Assembly (NCBI RefSeq): GCF_901873365.1
Contig: NZ_CABFLM010000049.1
Coordinates: 47,190 to 111,189, forward strand
Direction of reading: 5' to 3'
Source of the DNA: an uncultured Aggregatibacter sp.
GTDB lineage: Bacteria; Pseudomonadota; Gammaproteobacteria; Enterobacterales; Pasteurellaceae
Length of the DNA stretch: 64,000 nucleotides
Shown here: positions 45,480 to 56,236 of the stretch, piece after piece
How the letters are laid out: every line of letters starts with the position of its first letter
Numbering within the stretch: position 1 is the first letter of the stretch
The notes under the pieces: model-generated
Seen by the model: the letters and a program-made list of their open reading frames with translations, nothing else
Databases searched by the model: none
Told to the model about the DNA's origin: nothing
Program-made: the position numbers and the translations under genes

Positions 45480-46793
45480 ATGGATTTCGGTTTAACAGAA
45501 ACAATTATTAAAAAAATCGGTTGGCATTTACGCCATTTCCCCAATGTTGAAACAGCGATTTTGTTTGGCTCGCGCGGGAAAGGGAATTTTCGTGAAGACT
45601 CGGATATTGATTTAGCCTTAAAAGGCGATGGCATTACCGATGACATATTGCACGACATTCAGCAAACTCTGTCGCAAACTACCCTTCCGTATAAATTCGA
45701 TGTAGTCATTTATGACAAGATTACCGATCCGGTTTTACTGGAACATATTCAAGAGGTGGGCAAAATTTTCTATGAAAAGAAAAATTGCGCCATTCAACAT
45801 CGTCGCTATCAACTTTTCCGTTATTCCATTCCGGTCGATTCGCAACTGATTTTGCGTAATCGCTTTTTGAAAAAGCGCGAAGGCCTTTTGGTGAAAGTGT
45901 GCTGTGGGCAAAATGAAGGTTGGGGCGAAATTGCGCCGTTACCGGAGTTTAGCCATGAAACCTTAGACCAAGCCCAAGCTCAAGCCATCGAATGGCTGGA
46001 AAAATGGGATCAATCCCGCAGTTGCAATGTGAAATTGGATTTAACGGCGGATTTATATCCTTCTGTGGCGTTCGGACTCAGTTGTGCCTTGATGGAAATG
46101 AAAGGTCGCTTGGACGATGAAGGCAATTATCAAACGGCACCTTTATGTTATGGCGATCCGGATGAGCTTTATGAACCGCTGGATCAAATGCAGGGTGAAA
46201 AAGTGGCGAAAGTGAAAGTGGGCATGTATGAAGCCAATCGTGATGGCCTGATTGCCGATATGCTGTTAGAAGCGATTCCGGATTTGCAATTACGGCTAGA
46301 TGCTAATCGCAGTTGGACACCGGCTAAAGCGCAAATGTTTGCTAAATATGTAAAACCTGAGCATCGTGCGCGCATTCAATTTATTGAAGAACCTTGCAAA
46401 ACCCGTGAGGAAAGTCGCCAATTTGCGGCAAAAACCGGCATTAACATTGCCTGGGATGAAAGCGTACGTGAACCTGATTTTCGTGTGGAAAAAGAACCGC
46501 ACTTGGCGGCGATTGTAATTAAACCGACCTTGGTGGGTTCTATTGAGCGTTGTGCTGAGTTGATTGCTCAGGCGCACGCGTTAGGTATTAAAGCGGTTAT
46601 CAGTTCCAGCATTGAAAGTAGCTTTGGTTTAACCCAACTGGCGCGTATGGCAAAACAATATACGCCAAATGTCACGCCGGGCTTAGACACACTGGATTTA
46701 ATGGATTATCAAGTCGTCAGATCTTGGCCGGGGTCGGAATTACCTGTCGTTGGCTTGGATTCAGAATTCATTACCGAAGTCATTTTAGATTAA
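45480..46793 (+). CDS. menC: MNT-type nucleotidyltransferase fused to o-succinylbenzoate synthase MenC
   Basis: 437 residues in one uninterrupted frame. Residues 1-101 are a complete MNT/pol-beta-like nucleotidyltransferase: [19 protein letters not shown] with Asp42 and Asp44, and a third acidic residue in KFDVVIYD. Residues ~107-437 are MenC, the enolase-superfamily enzyme making o-succinylbenzoate for menaquinone: [26 protein letters not shown] and IKPTLVG are catalytic or metal sites. The MenC part lacks its own start; the first in-frame residues are [21 protein letters not shown] site precedes the ATG at 45480. MNT domains are normally separate antitoxin proteins beside a HEPN toxin, which is absent here. 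Confidence 0.88.
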   Translation: MDFGLTETIIKKIGWHLRHFPNVETAILFGSRGKGNFREDSDIDLALKGDGITDDILHDIQQTLSQTTLPYKFDVVIYDKITDPVLLEHIQEVGKIFYEKKNCAIQHRRYQLFRYSIPVDSQLILRNRFLKKREGLLVKVCCGQNEGWGEIAPLPEFSHETLDQAQAQAIEWLEKWDQSRSCNVKLDLTADLYPSVAFGLSCALMEMKGRLDDEGNYQTAPLCYGDPDELYEPLDQMQGEKVAKVKVGMYEANRDGLIADMLLEAIPDLQLRLDANRSWTPAKAQMFAKYVKPEHRARIQFIEEPCKTREESRQFAAKTGINIAWDESVREPDFRVEKEPHLAAIVIKPTLVGSIERCAELIAQAHALGIKAVISSSIESSFGLTQLARMAKQYTPNVTPGLDTLDLMDYQVVRSWPGSELPVVGLDSEFITEVILD

Positions 46794-46899
46794 AAGTGCG
46801 GTCGTTTTTTCGGTTATTTTTTTATAGTGCGGTTTTTACAGATTAGACCAGCCGAAAGCGAAAAATCATTATAATGCGCACAATAAAAAGGAATGTGAT

Positions 46900-47349
46900 A
46901 TGTTATCAAAATACAACATTTTGCTGTTAAATGGCCCGAATTTGAATATGTTGGGTGTGCGTGAACCGGGTCATTACGGGCATTTATCCTTAGCGGAAAT
47001 TGAACGGCATTTGCAACAACAAGCGGTAAAACAGCAAGTGGCACTGGATTGTTTTCAAGCCAATAGCGAAGAAAAATTGATTGAGAAAATTCACCAAAGC
47101 TTTCAAAAAGTAGATTTTATTATCATCAATCCCGCGGCCTATACCCACACCAGTGTAGCCTTGCGTGATGCGTTACTTGCCGTTGGCATTCCTTTCGTTG
47201 AAGTGCATTTATCCAATATTCATAAACGAGAACCGTTTCGTCATCATTCCTATTTTAGCGATGTGGCGGAAAGTGTGATTTGTGGCTGCGGTGCGCAAGG
47301 GTATGATTTTGCGCTGCAGTTTGCGGTAAATTATCTTTCAAAAAAGTAA
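46900..47349 (+). CDS. aroQ: 3-dehydroquinate dehydratase, type II
   Basis: 149 residues, a small type II (dodecameric) enzyme converting 3-dehydroquinate to 3-dehydroshikimate. The start [21 protein letters not shown] holds the flexible lid with catalytic Arg and Tyr; [17 protein letters not shown], and [16 protein letters not shown] with the catalytic His, are all present. AAAGGAA lies before the ATG. It is followed by accB, the aroQ-accB-accC order seen in many gammaproteobacteria. Confidence 0.96.
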   Translation: MLSKYNILLLNGPNLNMLGVREPGHYGHLSLAEIERHLQQQAVKQQVALDCFQANSEEKLIEKIHQSFQKVDFIIINPAAYTHTSVALRDALLAVGIPFVEVHLSNIHKREPFRHHSYFSDVAESVICGCGAQGYDFALQFAVNYLSKK

Positions 47350-47497
47350 AATTTGACGAAATTTAACGAAAATCACAGAATTTTATCGCCAAAATGATGA
47401 TTTTGCGGTAATCTCTCGACCGAAAATTTATCTTAATCCACACCGCGCTTTTTTTCTAAAAAGTGCGGTTTAAATTTAATATGTTTTAGGGAAAACT

Positions 47498-47959
47498 ATG
47501 GACATTCGTAAAATTAAAAAACTGATTGAATTAGTAGAAGAATCCGGCATCACGGAACTTGAAGTTTCAGAAGAAGAGGGCTCTGTACGTATTAGTCGTG
47601 CTACAGTTGCTGCACCGGCAAATGTTCAATATTCCATTCCGGCAGCGGTACCAACACCGGTTGCGGCACCTGCTGCACCTGCCGCAGCACCAGCAGCACC
47701 TGCTGCCGCACCTGAGGAAATTGCCGGTCATAAGATCCGCTCTCCGATGGTCGGCACATTCTATCGTAGCCCAAGCCCAGAAGCGAAAGCGTTTGTTGAA
47801 GTGGGTCAAACTGTAAAAATGGGTGACGCACTTTGCATCGTTGAAGCGATGAAAATGATGAACCGTATTGAAGCGGATAAAGCAGGTGTAGTAAAAGCTA
47901 TTTTGGTAAATGATGGTGAGCCTGTCGAATTTGATGAGCCGTTGATTATTATCGAATAA
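47498..47959 (+). CDS. accB: Biotin carboxyl carrier protein of acetyl-CoA carboxylase
   Basis: 153 residues. It carries biotin on Lys119 (EAMKMMN) and shuttles CO2 between AccC and AccAD in fatty acid synthesis. The N-terminal helix region (1-35) precedes an Ala/Pro linker (~48-78), then the biotinyl domain. The 148-base gap upstream of it holds an uptake signal (47461) preceded by a degenerate inverted copy and is probably the accBC promoter region, a site of autoregulation in other bacteria. Confidence 0.97.
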   Translation: MDIRKIKKLIELVEESGITELEVSEEEGSVRISRATVAAPANVQYSIPAAVPTPVAAPAAPAAAPAAPAAAPEEIAGHKIRSPMVGTFYRSPSPEAKAFVEVGQTVKMGDALCIVEAMKMMNRIEADKAGVVKAILVNDGEPVEFDEPLIIIE

Positions 47960-48000
47960 TTAACATAGCACACCATAATTTAAACAAGAATGGATTTATT

Positions 48001-49347
48001 ATGTTAGAAAAAGTTGTTATCGCAAATCGCGGCGAAATTGCTCTGCGAATTTTGCGCGCCTGTAAAGAATTGGGTATTAAAACCGTTGCGGTACATTCCA
48101 CTGCCGACCGTGAATTGAAACACGTTCTGCTTGCGGATGAAACCGTGTGTATTGGTCCGGCTCAATCGGCAAAAAGCTATTTAAATATTCCGGCGATTAT
48201 TGCCGCAGCCGAAGTGACCGGCGCAGACGCAATTCACCCGGGCTATGGTTTTCTTTCTGAAAATGCGGATTTTGCTGAACAAGTAGAAAGTTCCGGTTTT
48301 ATCTTCATCGGCCCAACCGCTGACGTAATTCGTTTAATGGGCGATAAAGTGTCCGCCATTAACGCGATGAAAAAAGCGGGCGTACCTTGCGTACCGGGAT
48401 CTGATGGTCCATTAACCTCTGACATCGCAAAAAATAAAGAAATTGCGAAACGTATCGGCTACCCGATCATTATCAAAGCCTCCGGCGGCGGTGGCGGTCG
48501 TGGTATGCGTGTCGTTCGTAGCGAAGAGGCGTTGGAAGAATCTATCGCCATGACGAAAGCAGAAGCCAAAGCGGCTTTCAACAACGACATGGTTTACATG
48601 GAAAAATATTTGGAAAACCCACGTCACGTGGAAATTCAAGTATTAGCAGACACCCACGGCAATGCCGTTTACTTGGCAGAGCGTGATTGTTCTATGCAAC
48701 GTCGCCACCAAAAAGTGGTGGAAGAAGCACCTGCGCCGGGCATTAGCGAAGAAGTACGTCGCGATATTGGTTCCCGTTGTGCGAAGGCTTGTGTGGAAAT
48801 TGGCTATCGCGGTGCGGGTACGTTTGAATTCTTATATGAAAACGGTGAGTTCTATTTCATTGAAATGAATACCCGTATTCAAGTAGAGCATCCTGTTACC
48901 GAAATGATTACCGGTGTGGACTTGGTGAAAGAGCAATTGCGCATTGCTTCCGGCTTGCCGATTTCTTTCAAACAAGAAGACATTAAAGTCAAAGGCCATG
49001 CGATAGAATGTCGTATTAATGCAGAAGATCCAAAAACCTTCTTGCCATCACCGGGCAAAGTTGATCATTTACATTCTCCGGGCGGTTTAGGTGTGCGTTG
49101 GGATTCGCACATTTACGCAGGTTACACGGTTCCTCCGCATTATGATTCCATGATTGCGAAATTGATTACTTACGGCGATACCCGTGAAGTGGCGATCCGT
49201 CGTATGCAAAATGCGTTATCAGAAACCATCATTGACGGCATTAAAACCAATATTCCGTTGCATGAACTGATTCTTGAAGATAAAAACTTCCAAAAAGGTG
49301 GCACCAATATCCACTATTTGGAGAAAAAATTAGGCATGCACGAATAA
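48001..49347 (+). CDS. accC: Biotin carboxylase subunit of acetyl-CoA carboxylase
   Basis: 448 residues. It carboxylates AccB-bound biotin using ATP and bicarbonate. The ATP-grasp features are [14 protein letters not shown] (glycine-rich lid), the [18 protein letters not shown] stretch and [12 protein letters not shown] with the catalytic Arg region. It starts 41 bases after accB, in the same operon. A terminator partly built from an uptake signal follows. Confidence 0.97.
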   Translation: MLEKVVIANRGEIALRILRACKELGIKTVAVHSTADRELKHVLLADETVCIGPAQSAKSYLNIPAIIAAAEVTGADAIHPGYGFLSENADFAEQVESSGFIFIGPTADVIRLMGDKVSAINAMKKAGVPCVPGSDGPLTSDIAKNKEIAKRIGYPIIIKASGGGGGRGMRVVRSEEALEESIAMTKAEAKAAFNNDMVYMEKYLENPRHVEIQVLADTHGNAVYLAERDCSMQRRHQKVVEEAPAPGISEEVRRDIGSRCAKACVEIGYRGAGTFEFLYENGEFYFIEMNTRIQVEHPVTEMITGVDLVKEQLRIASGLPISFKQEDIKVKGHAIECRINAEDPKTFLPSPGKVDHLHSPGGLGVRWDSHIYAGYTVPPHYDSMIAKLITYGDTREVAIRRMQNALSETIIDGIKTNIPLHELILEDKNFQKGGTNIHYLEKKLGMHE

Positions 49348-49377
49348 TAAAACTGCCAATAATAGATTCGGCTCGGT

Positions 49378-49415
49378 AAGTGCGGTAAAAATTTAACACG
49401 TTTTTACCGCCTTTT
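49378..49415 (+). terminator. accC terminator overlapping an uptake signal
   Basis: GCGGTAAAAA (49382-49391) pairs with TTTTTACCGC (49401-49410), then CTTTTT. The left arm overlaps the uptake signal at 49378-49386. Confidence 0.85.
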
Positions 49416-49462
49416 TATTGTATCAATCCATAATCACTCGGGATGTGCCAAATCATCTACAA

Positions 49463-49496
49463 AAAAAAGCTTAAGTTCTCACACTTAAGCTTTTTT
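49463..49496. terminator. Second, bidirectional terminator between accC and yfcZ
   Basis: AAAAAAGCTTAAG (49463-49475) and CTTAAGCTTTTTT (49484-49496) form a perfect 13-bp stem with A- and T-runs, fit to end transcripts from both sides. Confidence 0.88.
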
Positions 49497-49513
49497 CTTT
49501 TTTACACACGAAA

Positions 49514-49804
49514 TTAGCGCGTAGAAAGTTGGAAAATCATGGATTCCGCTTGGCAGCAAAATTCAAAGGTAGCTTTCAATTTAACGCCATTTTCCACCGC
49601 ACTTATTTCGCTGCGAATGGTGCAAGGATCACTTTCTGCTGCGCGTGCTTTTTCAGTCAAATATTCTAATGCTTCTTTTGCCTGCGCTTCCGTGGCATAC
49701 ACCTGTTCAAAATCAATGGTACAATCAGAACCATCAATGACGGTGCCAACATCAACACAGCAACATACTTTCGCTTCTTCAGCTTGGCATTTTAACGAGC
49801 TCAT
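49514..49804 (-). CDS. yfcZ: YfcZ/YiiS family protein
   Basis: 96 residues, cytoplasmic. The CCCVDVGT stretch near residue 14 and the Ala/Glu-rich middle are typical of the YfcZ/YiiS family, whose function is unknown. It lies divergent to a FadL-type porin gene, the same pairing as yfcZ-fadL in E. coli, which supports the identification. GGAGAG precedes the ATG. An uptake signal is at 49596. Confidence 0.85.
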   Translation of the reverse strand: MSSLKCQAEEAKVCCCVDVGTVIDGSDCTIDFEQVYATEAQAKEALEYLTEKARAAESDPCTIRSEISAVENGVKLKATFEFCCQAESMIFQLSTR

Positions 49805-50033
49805 GTTCTCTCCTTTATAAAATCAGTTGATACTTTCAACTAGTTTAGCAATTATTAAAATACAACACAAAATTTAACCGCACTTTTCCTGCCTGACTGG
49901 TCTGAACACTTTATAAAAATCGAAAAGAACATTGCTCCCTCTCCCTGCCTTTCTTAGAATGACCAACTTTTAAAATAACAACCAAAAACTTTGACCAGAC
50001 GCCACCTTCGGGCAGGCACAAAAAGGGAATAAA

Positions 50034-51434
50034 ATGACAACAAGCAAATTGACAAAAACACTCCTCTCTACACTTCTTCTTGGTGCTACAACCGGCGCAT
50101 CCGCTGCCGCATTCCAATTAGCAGAAGTTTCCACCTCCGGTTTAGGTCGTGCTTATGCCGGTGAAGCGGCGATGGCAGATAACGCCTCTGTAGTCGCCAC
50201 CAACCCAGCGTTAATGAACCTCTTCAAACAAAATGCCTTTTCTGCCGGCGGTGTTTACGTGGATTCTCGTATTCACATGAGAGGCCCGGTGCGTGCCAAC
50301 GTACTCGGTGTTGAGGTCGCACAAGGTTCAGCCAATCACAAAAGCGTTGTACCCGGTTCGTTTATTCCGAATATGTATTTTGTTTCACCGGTTAACGATA
50401 AATTCGCTATCGGCGCCGGCATGAACGTGAACTTCGGCTTAAAAAGTGAATACGAAGATGGCTATGACGCCGGGCTTTTTGGTGGGAAAACCGATTTAAC
50501 AGCCATTAATTTAAATCTCAGTGGTGCTTATCGCATGACTGAAAACTGGAGCGCCGGTTTAGGTTTAAACGCGATTTACGCTAAAGCCAAAGTGGAACGC
50601 ACCGCCGGTATTTTAGACACCGCCATCGATAATGTACGCACCAGCCCGGCATTACAACGACAACTTGCCGCAAGAGCCGCAGCTGCAGGTTTGCCACCAA
50701 CAGGTTTAATGGCTCGTCTTGGCGGATTAGGCGCACAAATTAATAAAGACACCTTGCTCACGCATTTACAAGACAAAGCCGCTTGGGCATTCGGTTGGAA
50801 CGCCGGTTTACTCTATCAATTCGATGAAAAAAATCGCATTGGTCTCGCTTATCACGCCAAAGTAGATATTGATTTTAAAGATAACAATGCCATCAGTTAC
50901 GCACCACGTGGCACTTCTGCTTATGTCGGCGAAGGCGAACTGACGTTACACTTGCCAAGCTATTGGGAACTGTCCGGCTTCCACCAACTGACCAATAAAT
51001 TAGCGTTGCATTATAGTTACAAATACACACAATGGCATCGCTTAAAAGATCTTCATGCGACCTATAACAACGGTCAAGTGGCGTTCCACAAAGACGAAGG
51101 CTATCGTAATAACTCACGTTTCGCGTTGGGAACAACCTATGATTTAACCGAGCAGTTAACCCTACGCGCAGGGGTAGCTTATGATAAAAGTGCCGCCGGA
51201 GAACATCATTCAGCCTCCATTCCGGATACCGACCGCACTTGGTATAGCGTGGGTGCGACCTATAAATTCACGCCGAATTTTGACGTAGATTTCGGTTATG
51301 CTTACCTATACGGGAAAAAACTTAACTTTAAAGAAACACAAAGCTTAGCTAATGGCTTGGTTGTGGTTGAGGCTGATTATCGTTCAAAAGCGTCTGCCAA
51401 CCTTTACGGTTTAAACCTCAATTACCGTTTCTAA
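50034..51434 (+). CDS. fadL: Outer membrane FadL/OmpP1-type transport protein
   Basis: 466 residues. A signal peptide of about 25 residues (ending ASA) leads to a mature N-terminus AAFQLAEVSTSGLGRAYAGEAAM with the NPA motif of the FadL hatch; a long beta-barrel ends in aromatic NYRF, the outer-membrane signature. FadL proteins import long-chain fatty acids; in H. influenzae the relative is the surface antigen OmpP1. An extended loop near residues 195-240 is rich in Ala/Leu. An uptake signal lies at 51232. Confidence 0.93.
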   Translation: MTTSKLTKTLLSTLLLGATTGASAAAFQLAEVSTSGLGRAYAGEAAMADNASVVATNPALMNLFKQNAFSAGGVYVDSRIHMRGPVRANVLGVEVAQGSANHKSVVPGSFIPNMYFVSPVNDKFAIGAGMNVNFGLKSEYEDGYDAGLFGGKTDLTAINLNLSGAYRMTENWSAGLGLNAIYAKAKVERTAGILDTAIDNVRTSPALQRQLAARAAAAGLPPTGLMARLGGLGAQINKDTLLTHLQDKAAWAFGWNAGLLYQFDEKNRIGLAYHAKVDIDFKDNNAISYAPRGTSAYVGEGELTLHLPSYWELSGFHQLTNKLALHYSYKYTQWHRLKDLHATYNNGQVAFHKDEGYRNNSRFALGTTYDLTEQLTLRAGVAYDKSAAGEHHSASIPDTDRTWYSVGATYKFTPNFDVDFGYAYLYGKKLNFKETQSLANGLVVVEADYRSKASANLYGLNLNYRF

Positions 51435-51459
51435 TCGGCATAAAAATTCCGCATAATAT

Positions 51460-51487
51460 AAGCGTACTTCGGTACGCTTTTATTTTT
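51460..51487 (+). terminator. fadL terminator with UUCG tetraloop
   Basis: AAGCGTAC (51460-51467), loop TTCG, GTACGCTT (51472-51479), then a T-run. The C(UUCG)G loop is exceptionally stable. Confidence 0.92.
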
Positions 51488-51503
51488 TGAAACAGAGGAA
51501 AAT

Positions 51504-52043
51504 ATGACCGCACTTTTTTACCGCTATTACGCCTCGCCCATCGGCAAATTGCTGATGCTATCTGATGGCACGTATTTGACCCATTTGGATTTTGAGCAGG
51601 AACAATTTGCGCCCAATCCCAAATGGCAGGAAAACAACGATTTAGCCCTGTTTACGCAAGTTTGTTCGGCACTTGATCGGTATTTCAATGGCGAACCGGA
51701 ACGTTTTGATGACATTCCGTTGGCACCGCAAGGCACGCCATTTCAGCAACGCATTTGGCAGGCTCTACGCCAAATCGGCCATGGCGAAACCACAAGTTAT
51801 GGCGAGTTGGCCAAACGCATTGAGAACCCCAATGCGGTGCGTGCGGTGGGTGGCGCAGTCGGGAGCAACCCGATTAGTATTATCATTCCTTGCCACCGCA
51901 TTTTAGGCAAAGACGGAACACTGACCGGATTCGGTGGCGGCTTAGTCGCTAAACGTTTTCTGCTCCAGCTGGAAAATATCCCTTATATTGATAAAGGCAA
52001 AGAAACGGTTAAACCTCGTTTTTTCAAGAAATATCACTCATGA
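51504..52043 (+). CDS. ogt: Methylated-DNA-protein cysteine methyltransferase
   Basis: 179 residues. It repairs O6-methylguanine by moving the methyl group to its own Cys in [10 protein letters not shown] (near residue 131), with [27 protein letters not shown] as the helix-turn-helix recognition part. The gene's second codon begins an uptake signal (51507), so the protein starts MTALF. It overlaps mutH in ATGA, coupling two DNA-repair functions. Confidence 0.95.
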   Translation: MTALFYRYYASPIGKLLMLSDGTYLTHLDFEQEQFAPNPKWQENNDLALFTQVCSALDRYFNGEPERFDDIPLAPQGTPFQQRIWQALRQIGHGETTSYGELAKRIENPNAVRAVGGAVGSNPISIIIPCHRILGKDGTLTGFGGGLVAKRFLLQLENIPYIDKGKETVKPRFFKKYHS

Positions 52044-52708
52044 TCCCAAAAACGACTGAAGAACTTCTTTCCCGTGCGCAGGCCATTGCCGGACTGAGTT
52101 TTGGCGACTTAGCGACACAACTCGGCATTCCCGTGCCACCGGATTTAAAACGTGATAAAGGCTGGGTGGGTATGCTGCTTGAAACAGCACTGGGGGCAAC
52201 GGCAGGCAGCAAAGCAGAACAGGACTTCCGCCATTTAGGTATTGAGTTAAAAACGATCCCCATTAACGCGCAAGGCTATCCTTTGGAAACCACGTTCGTA
52301 AGTCTTGCCCCTCTCATCCAAAATAGCGGCGTAAATTGGCAAAATTCTCATGTACGCCATAAGTTGTCTCGCGTTCTTTGGATTCCTATTGAGGGAAGCC
52401 GTTCTATTCCCTTGGCAGAAAGACGCATCGGTATCCCTATCCTTTGGCAACCTACCGAACAGCAAGAACACTTACTGCAACGCGATTGGGAAGAACTCAT
52501 GGACTACATCGTGCTAGGTCAACTGGATAAAATCAATGCACGATTAGGGGAAGTCTTACAGCTTCGCCCGAAAGGCGCGAATAGCAAGTCCTTAACCAAA
52601 GGTATCGGCAAAAATGGCAAAATTATCGATACACTTCCTCTTGGTTTTTACTTGCGTAAAGCATTTACCCACGAAATTCTGCAACAATTTGTGCAGCAGA
52701 GCATTTAG
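52040..52708 (+). CDS. mutH: DNA mismatch repair endonuclease MutH
   Basis: 222 residues. MutH nicks the unmethylated strand at hemimethylated GATC after MutS/MutL activation. The catalytic D-(x)n-ExK set is seen in [17 protein letters not shown], with the third acidic site in the LLETALGA segment. It overlaps ogt by four bases. The gene implies Dam-directed mismatch repair in this organism. Confidence 0.95.
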   Translation: MIPKTTEELLSRAQAIAGLSFGDLATQLGIPVPPDLKRDKGWVGMLLETALGATAGSKAEQDFRHLGIELKTIPINAQGYPLETTFVSLAPLIQNSGVNWQNSHVRHKLSRVLWIPIEGSRSIPLAERRIGIPILWQPTEQQEHLLQRDWEELMDYIVLGQLDKINARLGEVLQLRPKGANSKSLTKGIGKNGKIIDTLPLGFYLRKAFTHEILQQFVQQSI

Positions 52709-52772
52709 CCTCTTTTCATTTCATCGTCAAAGCTATATGATCGCGCACCCATTTGTACTTTAAGGAAACATT

Positions 52773-53519
52773 ATGTTTGAATGGCTATTCAGCCCTGAGG
52801 CGTTAGTCGCCTTATTTACCCTTGCGGCATTAGAAATCGTATTGGGTATCGACAATATTATTTTAATCAGCATTCTTGTTGCCAAATTACCGGAAAAACA
52901 ACGTCAACCGGGGCGTATTATCGGGTTAGGTCTGGCAATGGGAACACGTATCCTACTTTTATTAACACTTTCTTGGATGATGCGACTTACTGAGCCGCTC
53001 TTTGAGATTCTGGGCAAAGGCGTCTCCGGCCGTGATTTGATTCTCTTCTTTGGTGGTTTATTCTTGATCGTCAAAAGTATGAATGAAATTCGCGAAGCGA
53101 TGGTGCCACATAAGGAAGAGGCACATCACGAAAACCATAAGAAAGTGAGTTTTATCGGCGTATTGATTCAAATTGCCTTGCTGGACATCGTCTTCTCACT
53201 CGACTCCGTGATTACGGCGGTGGGGATGGTCAATCAAATTGGCATTATGGTCAGCGCCATTATTATCGCCGTGGGCATGATGATGTTTGCCGCGAAACCC
53301 ATCGGTGATTTTGTGGAAAGCCACCCAACCTTCAAAATTTTAGCGTTGACCTTTTTGATCCTCATTGGGGTAACCTTAATCATTGAAAGTGCCGGTATTC
53401 ATGTTCCTAAAGCGTATATTTATTTTGCTATGGGCTTTTCTGTGCTGGTGGAATCACTGAACACAAAAATGCGAAAAAATTTTGCGAAACAAAAATCAAA
53501 TTCATCCTCTATAGAGTAA
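52773..53519 (+). CDS. TerC family integral membrane protein
   Basis: 248 residues with about seven membrane helices. The TerC signature (LEIVLGIDNIILISIL near the N-terminus and ALLDIVFSLDSVITAVG in the middle) places acidic residues in the membrane. It resembles E. coli YgdQ. TerC proteins are linked to metal-ion efflux, for example manganese, or to tellurium resistance; the substrate here is unknown. A terminator of paired uptake signals follows. Confidence 0.88.
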   Translation: MFEWLFSPEALVALFTLAALEIVLGIDNIILISILVAKLPEKQRQPGRIIGLGLAMGTRILLLLTLSWMMRLTEPLFEILGKGVSGRDLILFFGGLFLIVKSMNEIREAMVPHKEEAHHENHKKVSFIGVLIQIALLDIVFSLDSVITAVGMVNQIGIMVSAIIIAVGMMMFAAKPIGDFVESHPTFKILALTFLILIGVTLIIESAGIHVPKAYIYFAMGFSVLVESLNTKMRKNFAKQKSNSSSIE

Positions 53520-53533
53520 AAATACGATGAAAA

Positions 53534-53563
53534 AAGTGCGGTAAAAAAATCACCGCACTTTCT
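53534..53563. terminator. Terminator from paired uptake signals after the TerC gene
   Basis: AAGTGCGGT (53534-53542) and ACCGCACTT (53552-53560), with A- and T-rich extensions, form a stem of at least 10 bp. The remaining 53564-53715 holds a further uptake signal (53691) and no gene I can support. Confidence 0.82.
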
Positions 53564-53715
53564 CTTAAATCAACGCCTTTAACACCTTTGGCTCCTATTC
53601 AATTACGCAATGTAACATGCCACATGGAATACGCCACATCAAGTACATCATATAGGGCATAACGACATAAAACACTATCAAATATCTAGAAAGTGCGGTC
53701 AACATTTATTGCACT

Positions 53716-54822
53716 TTACAACACAATCATATCATCACGATGTACTGCAACGGCGCCATATTCATAGCCTAAAATGTTTTCGATATCTTGCGAATGTTTA
53801 CCTTTGATAAGCTCTAACGCATCGCTATTATAACGCGGCATACCCAGTGCAATATCCTTGCCTGAACGCGTGCAAATACGCACCACTTCGCCACGGGAGA
53901 AACGTCCGCTGACTTCGACGATACCTGCCGGCAATAAGGATTTATGCTGAATTAACACCGCACTTTCGGCACCGTCATCCACCACCAACACCCCGGCCGA
54001 GGGTGCCGCGAATAACCACTGTTTACGACTTTCCAAACGATCCGCCTGCATGGTGAATTTCGTACCAATCGCCTGATCATAGGCCAAATCGACAATCACA
54101 TTGGCTTGGTTGCCCGGTGCAATGATGGTTTCAATGCCGGAGCGGGTAGCAACATCTGCAGCCATAATTTTGGTGGACATCCCGCCTGTGCCTAAATTCG
54201 TCCCGCTACCACCGGCAATAGAACGAATATGATCGGTGATTTTATCCACCACAGGAATTAATTTCGCTTGCGGGTTTTTACGCGGGTCGCTGTCAAATAA
54301 CCCTTGCTGATCCGTAAGCAAATAAAGCTGCTCTGCTTGCACTAAAATCGCCACCAATGCCGATAAATTATCGTTATCCCCGACTTTAATTTCCGCCGTT
54401 GCCACCGCGTCATTTTCATTGATGACCGGGATAATCTGATTGTCTAACAATGCCTGTAACGTGTCGCGGGCATTCAAAAAACGTTCGCGATCTTCAATAT
54501 CGGCGCGGGTTAGCAACATCTGTCCAATGTGAATGTCATAAATCGCAAATAATTTTTCCCAGGTTTGGATTAGCTGGCTCTGTCCCACTGCCGCCAATAA
54601 TTGCTTAGAGGCCACTGTTGGTGGCAATTGCGGATGATTCAAATAATGACGCCCCGCCGCAATAGCGCCGGAGGTGACGATCACAAAGCGAAAACCGGCT
54701 TGATGTAATTGCGCAAGTTGACGCACAATTTCCATCATATAAGCCAAATTCAATTTTGGGGAACCTTGGGTTAAAGTGCTGGTACCAAATTTCACGACAA
54801 TCGTTTTATGATGATGTTGCAT
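53716..54822 (-). CDS. proB: Glutamate 5-kinase ProB
   Basis: 368 residues. It phosphorylates glutamate, the first step of proline synthesis, and is normally feedback-inhibited by proline. The amino-acid-kinase domain starts [29 protein letters not shown] and [10 protein letters not shown] are substrate and ATP sites; a C-terminal PUA domain begins near residue 275. proA is not adjacent. An uptake signal is at 53957. Confidence 0.96.
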   Translation of the reverse strand: MQHHHKTIVVKFGTSTLTQGSPKLNLAYMMEIVRQLAQLHQAGFRFVIVTSGAIAAGRHYLNHPQLPPTVASKQLLAAVGQSQLIQTWEKLFAIYDIHIGQMLLTRADIEDRERFLNARDTLQALLDNQIIPVINENDAVATAEIKVGDNDNLSALVAILVQAEQLYLLTDQQGLFDSDPRKNPQAKLIPVVDKITDHIRSIAGGSGTNLGTGGMSTKIMAADVATRSGIETIIAPGNQANVIVDLAYDQAIGTKFTMQADRLESRKQWLFAAPSAGVLVVDDGAESAVLIQHKSLLPAGIVEVSGRFSRGEVVRICTRSGKDIALGMPRYNSDALELIKGKHSQDIENILGYEYGAVAVHRDDMIVL

Positions 54823-54984
54823 ACTGACTCCTCATTGAAAATACGTTTAAGTTAGCATAAATCCTAAAATTTATCTAAAAATCACACCGCACTTTTGCGC
54901 CTGTTTCGAGAGGATTTCATTAAGCGTTTTTTGTTTTATGAGAAAGGTCTATAATGCTATGCGTTTATTTTAGGTCGATTCATT

Positions 54985-55770
54985 ATGACAAAAGAAAATA
55001 TCACGCACGAAGATCAACGGGAAATCACGCGGTTATGCGTGCAAACGGCGCTGTTATTGCTACAACATGGTGCAGAAAGCACCGTCGTGGCGCAAATGGC
55101 GCAACGCCTTGGCTTGGCATTAGGGGTTGAAAGTGTCGAATGCGCCCTCACGGCTAATGCCGTCATTATTACTACCTTGGCGAATGATCACTGTATTACC
55201 ACCACCCGCAAAAACAGCGACAAAGGCATTAATATGCAAATGGTGACGGACGTTCAACGCATCGTAATTTCTGCCGAACATAAAATATACAACCTGCACA
55301 TGGTCAGGAAGAAGCTCGAACAACTCAAGCCATTAAAATATAACCGTTATTTCGTACTCTTGATGATTGGCTTATCCTGCGCCTCTTTTGCTCATTTATC
55401 GGGCGGTGATGCACTGATTTCGCTCATCACCTTCATCGCTGCCTCGGTTGCCATGTTTGTGCGACAAGAATTATCCAAACGGCATTACAATCCGATCATC
55501 GTCTTTGCCGTGACCTCTTTCGTTGCTTCACTTCTTGCCGGTATCAGCTTGAAATATCAACTCGGTAACGATCCGCAAATTGCCTTAGCGTCCAGTGTGT
55601 TATTGCTGGTACCCGGCTTTCCGCTCATCAATTCTTTGGCAGATATTTTAAAAGGGTATGTGAATATGGGGATCGGGCGTTGGGCAATCGCCACTATTCT
55701 CACTTTCGGCGCTTGTCTCGGCATTGTGTTTGCCTTAAGCGTACTCAACATCACCACTTGGGGACATTAA
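54985..55770 (+). CDS. yjjP: Threonine/serine exporter family protein YjjP
   Basis: 261 residues. The N-terminal ~110 residues are soluble (ThrE N-domain, LLLQHGAESTVVAQMAQRLGL), then about five membrane helices, including the VPGFPLINSLADILKGY stretch. Split ThrE systems work as YjjP plus YjjB; the E. coli pair is reported to export succinate, whereas ThrE exports threonine and serine, so the substrate is open. yjjB starts one base after the stop. Confidence 0.88.
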   Translation: MTKENITHEDQREITRLCVQTALLLLQHGAESTVVAQMAQRLGLALGVESVECALTANAVIITTLANDHCITTTRKNSDKGINMQMVTDVQRIVISAEHKIYNLHMVRKKLEQLKPLKYNRYFVLLMIGLSCASFAHLSGGDALISLITFIAASVAMFVRQELSKRHYNPIIVFAVTSFVASLLAGISLKYQLGNDPQIALASSVLLLVPGFPLINSLADILKGYVNMGIGRWAIATILTFGACLGIVFALSVLNITTWGH

Positions 55771-55771
55771 G

Positions 55772-56236
55772 ATGAATTGGTTACTGCTATTATTGGATGA
55801 TATGTTTTTTGCCGCGATTCCGGCGGTGGGGTTTGCCTTGGTGTTTAATGTGCCACCGAAAGCGTTAAAATATTGCGCACTCCTCGGTGCGCTTGGACAT
55901 GTTACACGCACGATTCTCATGTATAACGATGTGCCTATCGTCTTTGCCACCTTAGTGGGCGCGGCATTAATCGGTTTTATCGGCGTGCATTTGTCTCATC
56001 GTTATCTGGCACATCCGAAAGTGTTTACTGTCGCTGCCATTATTCCCATGATTCCCGGCGTACAAGCATACAAAGCAATGATTGCCATCGTACAAATTCA
56101 CCACTACGGCTTTTCCAACGCTTTATTTGAACAAATGATCGCTTCTTTTATTAACACGACCTTTATTCTCGGCGCGTTAGTTTTCGGCTTAGCCTTACCG
56201 GGTTTACTGTTCTATCGGGAAAAACCCGTAGTATAA
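55772..56236 (+). CDS. yjjB: Threonine/serine exporter family protein YjjB
   Basis: 154 residues, almost entirely four to five membrane helices (ThrE_2 domain), with IPMIPGVQAYKAM matching the PGFP-type loop of its partner YjjP. It is co-transcribed with yjjP. The stop codon (Val-Val-stop, GTAGTATAA) is itself the first unit of a short tandem repeat extending to 56287. Confidence 0.86.
   Translation: MNWLLLLLDDMFFAAIPAVGFALVFNVPPKALKYCALLGALGHVTRTILMYNDVPIVFATLVGAALIGFIGVHLSHRYLAHPKVFTVAAIIPMIPGVQAYKAMIAIVQIHHYGFSNALFEQMIASFINTTFILGALVFGLALPGLLFYREKPVV

Noticed and set aside
53564..53715. Possible small RNA or peptide between the TerC gene and proB
   Set aside because: Apart from uptake signals, no promoter-terminator pair, hydrophobic frame or conserved structure could be made out.
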